58,000 nucleotides of DNA from Diphasiastrum complanatum (taxonomy: Eukaryota > Streptophyta > Lycopodiopsida > Lycopodiales > Lycopodiaceae): positions 42,374,927 through 42,432,926 of the forward strand of contig CM055101.1 in assembly GCA_029204225.1 (NCBI GenBank), read 5' to 3'. The notes under the pieces are model-generated. The model did no database searches. It had not been told where the DNA came from and was given only the letters and a program-made list of their open reading frames with translations. A program made the translations under genes and the position numbers. Position 1 is the first letter of the stretch. Every line of letters starts with the position of its first letter. Positions 27,501 to 40,900 of this stretch are shown piece by piece.

Positions 27501-30500
27501 ACAGTAGAGTTATTAAACCTTTGTGGGTTCCTAGGTTGAAGTATTGAATTATAGGGTCAAAACTTGTTGACTATTGGAAGGGTCAATCAAGCAAGCCATG
27601 TGAGACCCTTGTGGGCTAACGAATGAATCATTGGGTTATAGGGTTAGAACTTGTTTACTAGGTTTCTATTTAGAAGGGTCAACATGATGGGTTTAAGCAT
27701 TTGGTAACAAACTTGTTCTTAGGGCACTTTATACGCTATCTCTTAAAGAAGAGGAAGAGACTAGCTGAGTATATAGAAGGGTTGGGTTCCACCTATTAAT
27801 ACTCCTTTTGGTGCTCTTGGGTTGTTGGTATAGAGGATGAATCATTCTGCTTTTGTGTAGACTATAGGTGTGAGAACTCTCATAATCCAACATACAATGA
27901 TCAACAAGAAACAAAGAAGCCTGCAACATGTAACCTCCCAATCAAAGATTGTGAAGAGAACACAATCACCCTCGTTCTAAGAGTATCCTGCTCTTCTAAG
28001 AAATCCACAATAATATACATTGAACTCTCACCAAGAGTTGAATAGATAGAACGAGCCTTTAGAAGCAGAACTTCCTCTCCTTGTAGGCACCCTTTTCGCA
28101 AACTCTCCCCTCTCTAGGACTCTCATGTAGCTACTTTAGTCATGCAGACTGTCATGAGGTTTCCCAATCTCCATGCAATGGGTTCACACTAACTAAAACA
28201 TAATCGTTACTATATTAGAATTCCTTAGATGAATCACATGAAACTTCCTCATTCACCACCGGGGCTTCCCTAACTTCTGATGAAGGCTAGTCAAGTCCAT
28301 AACCAAGGACATAACATTCTTCCACCCTAAGAACATTTCTGTTCCCAGAAATGAAAATTTGGAAAATTTCTCTTTAAACTCTCAACATATTCCAAGAGTG
28401 ATCTTCTTCAATTCTTCCTTTCCAGCATACCAAGCGTTTCTCAATTTCTTATCTCTACTGTCACCCTCTCGAGTACCCAAGGAGTTCGCGAAGAATAATT
28501 GTCAATACAACCCAAGTCCTCCATTGGTGCCACGATATCCCTCTCGTGTAAGCTCAATAATACCAATCCACAATATACATTTACAATCAAAGATACTTGG
28601 ATAAACAAACAATTATGGTGAATAACATTCACATTGTAATTTTACATAGTTAATAGGGTGCCGTGGCTATACTTTTTTTTCTTGCAAAAATTTAGTACGA
28701 CATCAAAATCATTTATTCTCGATTATTTGCCATCAAACAATTTTCTTGATATGCCTATGTTCAATGTACTAGGTTGAGCATGCCAGATAAACCTCGGCCC
28801 TCAAGAGTATATAGTAGATCCAATTAGGATTTATAATGCCGTACAAAAGTTCTCGATAGTTACAGATTCACACCAAGATCTGTAATTGTTATCTCTTCCA
28901 AACCTGAGAATCCCGAGAGTACTCTCTCTCTTAAATAGATACCGCAACCAGAAATCTTTGTGAAAGGAACTATATCCACTGCACACGAGCATTTCTGAAC
29001 ATCAAATTTCCTTAACTGAATTCATTTCACTACAACCAACCTATATGGAACATAGCACACAACTAAGATCAAATTGGTTAACTTTTTAATGGGAAGGCGG
29101 CCCGCAATTCACCAAATTGCTATTGACTACTCCAATCCAACGAGTAATATCCGACATTCAGTGCTTTACCAAATATTTTTAAGTTTGACGGTAAGTAACA
29201 AAACTTCAAACATCCTGACCTAATCATAAGTAATATGTTAACCATAATCATAGGATGTGTTTTATAGTATACTCACTCTTACCGAAGACGGACATGCTTA
29301 CACCTATAATCAATCATTATTGCTTAATCTATGACTTTAGAAACTATAGGTAGGTAAATTTTAACCTGACAGTTCCGTAGACCAAATAGTGATGTCAAGA
29401 AGAAAACTTGGCTATTTACCGTAATTCCTATATTCAAGGAATACTAGATAGAACAATATCTTCCATAATTTCTATTTTCTTCCATAATTCCTGTACTAGA
29501 GGAATATTGTACAATCCAAGTTAGTCATTGAGTTACCACAAATTTCCCTAAACACACTATTTTAGGACGCTTGTAGCAACAAGAACATAACTCCGTAGAT
29601 GATTCACATTTTCATGTCCTTGGAGTCCTATACCCTAATTTAATATTTATCTCACTTGAACTTGAATTTTGACCCTTGGACACTAATAAATTTTAAACCC
29701 ATTTTGGTGTTGCAAAATTGCACATACAATAGCGTTCTCTCTATTTACTTTACAAACATGTTCAGAGATTTTTAAACCATTCACCATTAAAAAGAGAAAA
29801 GGTTTTCTTTGTGTAGGCGTTTGGAATTTTTGTCTTCTTAACACCATTCTTGTGCATAACGTCAAAATGATTGAATCCATGTATTCTAGGATATCTTATT
29901 TTCTAACAACTATGTGGTATCACACTGAAATCGCTTGTGCGTAAATGAAGTAAATGATATGATGTTTGAGGTTTAGTTCTTGTTTAATCACCCCTAGGTG
30001 AAGAAAGACGCTGGGGATTGAATTCGAGTGTGCATTCATTCAAGAATTTACCTTCGATAAAATTCTAGATGAACATTATTTTTGCAAGAATATGGTGGTC
30101 TTCTTTTTCTAGCTATTTGTTGTTGGCTCAATCTTTCAAGCATTGTTGGTGGAAGTTTTTGTAAGGTTATTCTCATGAATTTTTATATTTATTTAACATT
30201 ATTTGCAAGCACAACAAAAAGATATGAATTAAATGTTGAGAAGTGCGTGTCATTTGTGGCTCATGAAGGGTTAGTTAAACTTGAGTTTGAGAGAATTTCA
30301 CTTTATTTTTTGTTGCACTTTAAATTAATACATTGGATGATGAAAAATAAATTACGTATTGACATACTAGTTCATGGAAAGAGAAATGGGTTCTTGGGAA
30401 CCAAAACTGGATCTGCAAGGTGTTTTTTTTTTTCTTTTGATTTTTATTGAATGCTTGTTTCTACATTGGACTTTGAATCATTATCTTTCGACCACGGACA

Positions 30501-33500
30501 ATTGGGGTTGAGTATTTTCATTTTTTATGTTGAAGATATTGTGAAAAACATAATGGTGGATCAAATAAGGAGGTTTAAGGCTTTCATGGAAGAGCTTGTT
30601 AAAGTGAAGATTATTCTTGCTCCCGAAGATCCTAAGGTGGTGAAAGATTATGCTCAAACCATTGCAAACATTAGAAAGAAGTAAGTTGAATGCATGTCTC
30701 GTTGTTGTATTAGACTCATTGACTTCATTTCATATTCGTATTATGATAAGATTAATCAAGTCACAATCTATTCCTATTTCTATCCATTGTAATTTGTAGC
30801 TTATTTGTTGCAAAGATTAGCCATTTAGAGTTTTCTTTTTCTTATTACTTGGTACTAATGAATCAAACATGGCCGAAATGGACTGATTGTTGGATTGTAG
30901 TGTCTATTTTACCGCTAATCTAGTAGTTAAACTTAGTTAATGCAAGTTTCACAAATGTAGTGGGGTGAATATGTTGAAAAAGATTTTGACCCCCCTTTTG
31001 TAGCTCAACTAAGTGTGATGCAAGAGGGCCCAAGTCTTTGAGTAGCTCAAGCTCATCACGAGACGAAACTTGGCATAGTACCGATAATGGGATTTTCCAG
31101 AGAGATGGTTTGAAGCTAACTGATCGTCGTGACCATAGTAAAGCTGTTTAATCTGAAAGATGCCAATTGCTATGGGTCACAAGAGGATTTTTTTTGTAGG
31201 GATTTTTGAGGTATTGGTCTTGACCCCTTTATGGATATCTCGAATCACAAAAAAAGGAAACACTATTGGAAACTTGTGGAGTTTCCTGTTAAAAGGGGGA
31301 GAAGTAGTTGATAGAAAGTTAGTTGCCTGGGTGAAACATTATAGTATTGATTCTAGATGAATATGTAATGTGTATAGATGAAGGACTTGGTTTTGAATCA
31401 GAAGTGATAGGATAATATGGATACTGTTGGGATCTTCTAAGGATTGTTAAGAAATCCAGCTAGAAGATGTATGGGAAACTTTTTAGAAGCAATTTTAGTA
31501 TGAATAGGAAGTCACTAATTATGAACCAGACATGTTGGTATTAGGTGATCCTATTACAAGAAAGGGTTGTTTAGGTGTCCTTGTTGGTTTGATCAACTTG
31601 AGTTAGTGAGAACTAAGAGTTGATGCAAAGAAAGAAAATTTTGGCTAATGATATATTGGGAATAAACCTCTGATTGAGATTTTGGTTTCTCATTCTATGA
31701 AAAAGCACTCTTTGAGAGATATTCTCTCTCACGATAGCTGGGTTATAGGATTCTCAGTTAGGCATCTAATATATACAGATTGGGTATGATCTGTGGAGAT
31801 ATATGTTATGTATTGACCCATAGTGGGATCATGTGTTTTTTGCGCAAACTCTTAATCCTGTGGATCCACTATGTGCTCATTGGACTGAGTTTATTAGCAT
31901 GCATAAACTAGTCGGGAAACATAGACATATCGTTGAGAAGTGTCTCATGAGATCTATAGATTTGGTACGGAGGATTTTATTTTGGCCAAAGTGAATGCCC
32001 TTCGTAGAATCTTATGTGTTGAATTGATAACAGTGCCAGAATAACTTAAGATTAATTGACTTCATTATCCAACTCCAACTAAGTTTCCAGGATAACTTAT
32101 TTTCATACAAAAAATAATTAGAACCAAAATTTCCTACATATCTTATGTAAATCACCCATTACATAAGTCACAAAATAACTCATGATGGTTGTGACTTACA
32201 ATCGATACAACTTATCTACGATACCAATAGATAATGATATCTTGTAGACTCGTCCAACAACTCAGACACTTACACTACAGTCTTTACTGGAATAAACATA
32301 ACCAATTTAGTTAACCAGTCAACTATGACCCAAAATTGCACCATTCTTGTTTATTCGTACACGGTAAAACGACTACAAAATCCATCAAGATACTATCCCA
32401 CCACTTAGTAGGATTATCTAATGGATGCAACAGCCCACCAGCCTTCACGCATTCTGCATTAATCAGAATTTAAGTGTATTGGGGTGTAGATGTATTCTAG
32501 ATGGAAATGTCAAGAGTGAAGAATTTTGAGACTACAGCTCCTTATTGACATCCTAAGGAGAGTAGATTCGCATAAATCAGGAACTTTCCTAGTAGAAAGG
32601 ATTTTTGTTGAGCAACTCTCATGTCTTTAAGAATAGTTGCATTCATGTTCTCTTATTTTTCAAATCATAGATGCATTGCGTTTCTGAAACGTGTTTCAGA
32701 ATCGCGGTTAGAAATGCGGCGGTTCAGAAATGCATTGCTGAAAATTTCAAAAAAATTCCAGAAACATTTTTTTGTTGTGGTTTTTTTTGGGCAATATGGG
32801 TATCAGATGAAAGCTCTAATTAAGAGCATCATTACTGTGTAGTTTGCCGACTGTTTCGGGTGCAGGATGGTCCAGTTCAGGTGCATTAATCCATGTTGGG
32901 TTCTGTCAAGGATAAAAATTCAAAACTAACCTCTGGCCTATTCGTTACGATCACAGATGGTCCTAGTAAGTGTGTTTTCACTCATGGAGTCAGGGAGTTG
33001 GAAGGCCAAATCATGAAGAGGCCTTACCGGACCCTGCCGTTGGGGGGCGTTGCCCCCCAAACCCCTCACCGGGGGGCTACCGCCCCCCGGACCCCCTGTT
33101 TCTCGGGGGGCTACTGCCCCCTGAACCCTCCGTTTCTCGGGTGGCTACCGCCCCCCGAACCCCCTGAGCATTTATTGAAAATCAGAGCAAATAACAACCA
33201 AATAGCTATTGAAAATAAGATTCGTTTGTGCCCCATCTACTGCACTTCTGAGAGGCAAAACGTTGGTTTGACTAGTGATCCCCTAAAAAAAATTTCAACC
33301 ATAAGCTATTTTTCCAATTTTTTTTTTTTTTAGTACAATTTTGGTCTGAGAAACGCGTTTCTGTGCATCTATGTTTCAAATATAGAATACTGGTAAATTG
33401 TGATTGACGAATCATAGTTTAGGTTCCAGTCTATATTTGACTTCTAAGAGAGGATAACGTGAGCGGTGTAAAGATTTGATGTTTTGTGGATCAGTCTTTT

Positions 33501-36500
33501 GATGGCAATCTCATTGGATAAGGTATCTTCCATTGATTGAGTTTGCTTGTAATAGTAGTAACCATTACTGGGTATAGTCCGTTTATGCTTATGTATGGAT
33601 TTCAACCTAGATCTCCGGTAATGGTTGAAATGGAGTCGATTAAAGTTCAGGAAGTGGCGGATTTCTTGCGAGAAATGCAGGAAATGCTACAATTAGCACG
33701 TGGAAATGTTCCAAGTGCCCTAGATCGGGTAAGACATTTTGCTAATTTGAAAAGATTGCCTCGGGAGTTTCAAGTTGGGGATTGGGTATATTTTAGAATT
33801 CTGAAGGATTCTAAGGTAATGCACATTGGAAAGCATTACAAATTGTCTGCTCGTTATTGTGGACCATATAAAATCTTGAATAAGATTGGATCTTTAGTTT
33901 ACCAGTTAGAGTTACCAGAGGGAATCAAGATCCTGCTCGTCATGTTTGATGAAGTCAAGACTCGAATGGAGAGACTCCTTGTATAAGCATGCAACCCCTC
34001 TTGAACCACGACCACTGGTAGATCTAGTCTCATGTTGGAATATTTAGTCCGATCTATATCCAAGAAACGAAGGAAGTCCTCGCTCTGGGCTCCCATGTGT
34101 CTCCATAAAGAATAACATATCTCGGCCAATAATAAAGTCAACCAGGTCCCTTACAGTAGAAGATGAGTGTATGCCAGCACAATTCCACACTCCAATCCGA
34201 AGGTGGTGTGGATGGGGCCCCGGGGTGCTCCCAACCCCGGGCATTCCAAATCCCCAACTATGGGAACCATCACGAGCGCTATCAAAACGGTGCACTCATC
34301 CATCTCCGTATATACTCGTCTGCCTGACTCCTTAACTTCCCGAAAGGCCATACGCCTCTCCTCCACCTAAATATAAGTAAGATCATCATCCATAAAAATG
34401 GTGGAGCCACGGAGCTTAGCTCTACATCGTAAAGCGTCTCGTCTAGTCGCCAAGGAAGTAAAACGGATGATCAACGTGGCTGTATCTCTAGTAGTCCTCC
34501 ACGCCGTGTCCAAACCATCTGTTCGATGTCCTAATGTGGTATCCAAAAAGCGCTTGGCCTCTGCTACAGCACCCTGTGTGTTTGGAATTCCTTTGAACCT
34601 AATGTTGAGAGCCTTTTGCTCTCGAGATTTTTCTTCCTGGATCATGGCTGAAATGATTGACGTAATGGGAGCACTAGGTTTAGTACCTTGCTTTAGTACC
34701 GATGCCCAAGAAAGGGCTTCTTCCTTCTGCTGCTCGATCTTTTGTTCCAATGCTTTTATCATAGTGGTGGTAGACTCGGATGCTGAAATCTGTTTGTTGC
34801 CGATTGCTTGCTCCAAATGTGTAATCTTGGACTGCATCATATTCCTTTCCTTAATCAGCATTGCAACCGTTTCTTTCAACTACAAGAGTTCCATTTTCAT
34901 ATTTTGGATATCAGCTTTGAATTGATCTTCTTGCCAAGATGAGAACAGTTCGGTGGATCTTGATGGAGTATAGGGGATGGTTGCCGATCCTTGAGTAGAT
35001 GAAGAAGAGGGAAAAAGTAGTTGGTTTTGTAGGAAATCAAAGTGCCAAGATCCTTCTAACATTCAATCTCCATATACAAGAAGAGGGAGAGGGTTAGGCA
35101 CCCTCAAGGAGAGAGAACGTAGTAGCAATGTTAGAAAGGAATGAATTACAAATAAACAATGAGTACATATAAATAGGCCTTCCAAGGGCCTAGACTCTTC
35201 CAAACTCTAAGTTCTAGAACCTTCCAAACCCACTACTAATTATAGGGCACTCCCAAAAGTCAAGATAGGGTCCCTTAACATAATTAGACTTTACTTGGAC
35301 CCACGAGTTACCACTAGACCAAAATTGGATCCAACTTAACTAAAAATATCTTAAAATGGTCTAAATAATAAACCTAACCCATGGTTACACAAGTCTCGAC
35401 CTTTTGGGTCAAAGTAACCTACGGGAAACTAATGTTATCATTTATTATTTCTAACACCCTGCTTAAATGATAATGTAAAAAACATAACATGATATGAAGT
35501 ATAATGAAAAAATTGCAACAAAATGCAAAATGTTGCTTGCTGCCCAAAACTTCATGTAGCCGAAATCTTAGCCCCAATCATGCCCGATGTAGAAGAGATG
35601 TAGAATACGAAGTGCGGTAGCATCAAGTCGAAGAGTGAAGACAAGCATGCTCCATCCAAAGTAACCAAAAAACCGGCCACAAGCCGAAATATGGATTTGC
35701 AATCCATCAATGGTTCCCACATGATTCCATAAGTCTTCTTACCACAAGAAACATAAAGAAGAGTATGATACTCTTTTACGATCATATCCTCCCGAATCTT
35801 ACTATCAATGATCTGCTCACCAACACTAGGTAAGACAACACCGTCATCATAAGAAGTAAGCATCAAAACAGGAAAATCAACATAAGGTACTGATTTTGGT
35901 GAAGCATGTGTGTTTCCTCCAAGGTAAAAAGATGCTTTGTTATCCTGCAAAGACTCGGACAGCCAACAAGAGGCTGTAGCAGGCTGTCCAACAGCCACAA
36001 AATCACCAACACTTTGCTATCCAAGTGTCCCCTATTGCTCCACACTTGCCCTCCGGTCTTCCCTATCAGTCATTTGCTCCTACTGCTGGCCTCCTTCGGA
36101 TTCCTAAACCTGTTAAATAAACGATAATGTTAGTTTCCCATAGGTTACTTTGACCCAAATGGTCGAGACTTGTGTAACCATGGGTTAGGTTTATTATTTA
36201 GACCATGTTAAGATAGTTTTAGTTAAGTTGGACCCAATTTTGGTCCAGTGGTAACTCGTGGGTCCAAGTAAAGTTTAATTATGTTAAGGGACCCCACCCA
36301 TCTTGACTTTTGGGAGTGCCCTATAATTAGTAGTGGGTTTGGAAGGCTCTAGAACTTAGAGTTTGGAAGAGTCTAGGACCTTGGAAGGCCTATTTATATG
36401 TACTCATTGTTCATTTGTAATTCATTCCCTTTCTAGCATTGCGGGCGCCTAACCCTCTCCCTCTTCTTGTATATGGAGATTGAATGTTAGAAGGATCTTG

Positions 36501-37915
36501 GCACTTTGATTTTCTACATGGTATCAAAGCCATGGATCTTCTATGCTTGATTTAGGGCACCCTACCAAAAGAGATTGTCTTCACTTAGGAATCACAAAAA
36601 ATTCAGCACCTTTGCTGATTTTTTGGAGTGAAGATCCGTTCAATTTTGACTCTTTTCTGTTTTGCAGGAGGACGCCACACATCAAAGGAGATAATGGGAT
36701 TTTGGGCGCCCAAAAATCAGTTGGTTGTTTGCTGATTTTTCAGGTTGCAGGAATGTGTCATTAATTATCTTCTTTGGGGCTGCTTTTAGGTCGCCCACAT
36801 CCGTGTAGGTTTATCCTACTTCCGTTGGTACGCTGCTGCACTATTTTTCAGATTTGTTCCTTTGCAGGAGGGCGCCCATCTACAAGCAATTTTTATGGCT
36901 GAAAAATCAGCATCCTCGCTGATTTTACAAATAGGTCGAACTCGAAAAGAAACGAACTCGAAAAGAAAAGAATGAAAATAATTCGAGTGTCTAGAAAGAA
37001 AACTTTTCGTGCGTGGCGGAATAAACTATCTTCCTCTTTCACAATGCATGACTACGCCTATCAATTTCGAACAAAACAATAGTGATAAAAATCACGTTCG
37101 ATCTTATAGTAACTAACTTTGAAATCATCAGTACTACAGTGATTACGTTGCGAAACAATAAAGCATTGAATTATCAGATAAATAATTAGTTGCAAAGAAC
37201 TACAGAAACGCATACACGCAATAGAGGATAGTATTGATTCAGTATGAAAACGTAACAGAAGTAAATGAGTACAATAATTGCGGATCGAAGCCGCGTACTC
37301 TAAGCAATTTCTGAGCGGCTAAAATGAAGATCTGAATTAAGCGCAATGCTGATAAGCAGTAGTGCGATAGCAATCTCTAAAATAACTCTAAGAAGTGAGC
37401 TAGAATGCTTAGTAGTGTTCAAGCTCGCAGGCTTGAGAGAGAGAGAGCTAACTATTCAAAATGTTTCTGATAATCTTACTTGCTTTGCATTGCATAAACT
37501 GTATGAATATGAACAACTATTTATACTAAGAAATTAGGTCGTCAATTGCGATTGCCAGTTGGCTGGTATGAAAAATGCGACTCTGCATATTTGCTTGCAA
37601 ATCTTGACAGGCGAAAAATGCGAACTGTGATAAAACTCCGTGTATTTCTGCAGACTGTGTAAAAACACTTGTAAAACTGCAAACTGTGTAAAGACATGGG
37701 AAAATCCGCAGAACTGGATAAACAACGGATGAAGATTAAAACCGATTATTCGATTAGTAAGAAGGAGAATAATCCAACACCCCATGATTGTAAACGTCTC
37801 CATAACTATTAGTAAGAAAAGGTACTAATCTACCATAACGTAAATAAATAAATCCACATCACATTGAGCTCTCCAAATAGAGCAATCTGAAGTGAGGTAA
37901 CTAGTTATATCTCTA

Positions 37916-37974
<59 letters not shown>

Positions 37975-40900
37975 CCACCTAAGTTCTAATCCCCTTTGAG
38001 GAAAGCTGCTCAAGTACATCCATGGGAAACTATGAGTTGTCATCATGAGTTTGAGGCCACTTGGGCCCTCTTGCAATGAACTTAGTTAAGTTACAAAGAA
38101 GGTTACAATGCATTTAAAAAAAAAAATATGCCCCACCACATTTGTGAGCCTGCATTAACTTAGTCTAACTAGCGATCAGATTTAAAATAGGCAATATAAT
38201 TCATTACCCCCCCAAATAATGCCTATTTTGTTCAATCTAACACCTAACAACTGCCTGAATTTTTAAATTTATCTTTATTGAGTGCTTTAGTTAAAATGTC
38301 AGCAGTTTGATTCTTGGTGTTGCATTATAAGTTGTATCTCGGCACTCTCTGTGTTGATACACCCCAAAGTGTTTCGTCCTTGCATGGTATATGGGATTAT
38401 TGGCCAACTGAATATGACTCTGGCTATCACAATGCAATATTGTAGGTCACACTTGAGTCATCTGCACATCTGAGTACATGCCTTAACTAGAGAGCCTCAC
38501 AAGCCGCCCTTGTAGTTGCCCTAACTAAGCCACAATGGATGATAAAGCAATAGTAGGGTGATCAATGCACATGTAGCTTAGATTGTTTTTATGTAAGACA
38601 TACATACTTATCACAGCGTTTGGCAAGAAAAGTTTTCAAATTCTGTGCACAAAAACAATTTTTGAAGTCTTTTATTTGTTTCAAACTTTTTGAAGAGTCC
38701 AGACTTAGCTTGCATAAGTAGAAGAATATGTGGACATTTTTGTTTGACGATATTTACTATTCATTCTTGTGCAGGCTTCAAATTCCATCGATTGGAGAAA
38801 AACTTGAAGATCTTTTTCATGCTGCTTGGGAAGACTCCTCAACTGTGAAAGCATATCTGGAAACCCTTAGCAATTTGCGAACAGAGTAAGTTTCCTTATT
38901 GTAAGCAATTCTTGCTATCTCTGCATTACAGGCTTCTGAAGTTTTTTGCTAGTAGTCACAAGAAGACAGATCGTTTTAGACATACAGTTGTGCAGAAAAG
39001 CACCAATCTGCTGCATTTGTGCTATATCAAATTAAGAACAAATGTGGAATTTTTACTTCTGGTACGATCTCAGCATGGAAGGTTCTTTTCATTTAAGGGC
39101 TTGCCCTTGAGAATGATATTCATGGTGTAGTGAATTCGTAGACGAATTATACTTCAGATTTGCATTTGATGGTATAGTTTAGAAATCAGTTTTCAGCTAC
39201 CATACGCCATTCTGAAACAAATAGGTAGCCAACAATGAGCCTCGATCACAAGCAGCGTGCAGGAATATTATTTGCAGATCCTCTGAAAAGAGCTGTAGTG
39301 AAGTCTCCTACGGAGGGACTCAAAGCGGTAGGATATATATCAATCAACTGTAGAAGAGAATTGTACAGTCTACTTATGCTATTCTGGTAGCCCTTAAGGG
39401 GAGGACAAATAGGGTTAGGTTGATGTCACCTTGCTTGTGCAACAAGGCAATCAACCAGTCCAATCTGCAAGCCTCTAGGTGTTAGAAGTGTGTGAATGAA
39501 AAGTAGTAGATTGGATCATGTCCCTAATGATGTCTTGGGGTGCAAAATAGGGCTTAATAATACGTCGTTTGCAAATATACCCATTATTCTTCTTACAGAG
39601 AAAAAGATTGCCCTCCATGTTGGCAATATGCATGTATGGAAATGAAAAACAAAAGCTCATGTAGATCTAGCAAAATGTAGTGTTGAATAAAAGTTGCCAA
39701 AAGTGCTGTAGAAGTTGCAGGACTATGCTGACATACAAAGGTACACAAAAATGCATATGCCGTGGAAGAATCGATAAACAGAGATACTACAAAAGGAGTA
39801 ACAGGGTCAATAACCCTTGTGTTAATGGAGCATATGCAAAGGAAGAATGACCCTGTGGTTCACGTACAAAGGTAGTTATAATTCATGTCTAGGGGCTCGT
39901 CATCAATATGGTCATATAACTCCAAAACATTGTCATGAACTTCTACCAAAAGAAAGACCAGCAGTTCGACTTGGAGGTTGAGTACAACCTTAGCTTGATG
40001 AGTGGGACTTTGGCACTTAAATATAATTGTTTTCATGAGTCTTTGTCATCTCTGCAGAAGAAGCATGTCCAATGAAGGTAGCTTAGAAGTCGTTGCCTGA
40101 TGAGACTTTTCCAAAGGCCTCAGTGGAGCAAATGTAGTATGTTTTGGATTGATCAAAAGCTTACTATGGTAGAAGACCATGTTACAGATTCTTGCAAGGA
40201 AGTAAGCATATCAAGAATTTGCTGCTGCATACTCTCTATCGATATGAGAGGAACATGTGATTCATCATTCGAATAAAGAATCACTTGGACTCTTGCATAT
40301 ATACATCATAGCCTTGTAGAATGTCCTCATAGTCATTCAACCATGCTATGAGCCTTTTCAAAGGAATACTTTTAAAAGAATGTATGGCGGCTTGCAAGTA
40401 TGAAGCTGTGCAAGTGGATCGAAATTGCAGAAATTGATAGCTGGTAAAGAAGACCTCTCACAAGGATTTAAATTTTAAAGAACCCATTTAAATATTTGCA
40501 GATCCTTCCTCAACGTATGTATTTTTGTTACTCTATTGGACATGTGTAGTGTTTTGCAACCTTGTAAGCTTATGAAAAGGAAGAATGACACTCTAGTCCA
40601 TTTGTACAGGATCTTACCAATGGCGACTTAGCAATGGCATGCAACATAGAACTCCAGAACCTAGCCATGAGCCTTTTGAGCATGAAGAGTGTAAGAGTAA
40701 TCCCTATGTGCAACCCAATAAAGAATACTACGGGTTATTATTACATTAGATGATCCTACTTTTTAATAGAGTAGATTCTCTCTCACCCCCTGTGCAGTGG
40801 AGATTTTTTTACTGGCAGCCAAGATCACTCCCTAGAACAATAGCTATAGCATTGTGTCTTATGAATGTAGGTGGAGTGTTATTGATTGAAAATAGAGATA

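Noticed and set aside
30451-30535. Upstream extension of the 77-codon frame before exon 3
   Set aside because: Only the part from 30,536 matches the ATP synthase subunit. The upstream codons are intron plus polypyrimidine tract.
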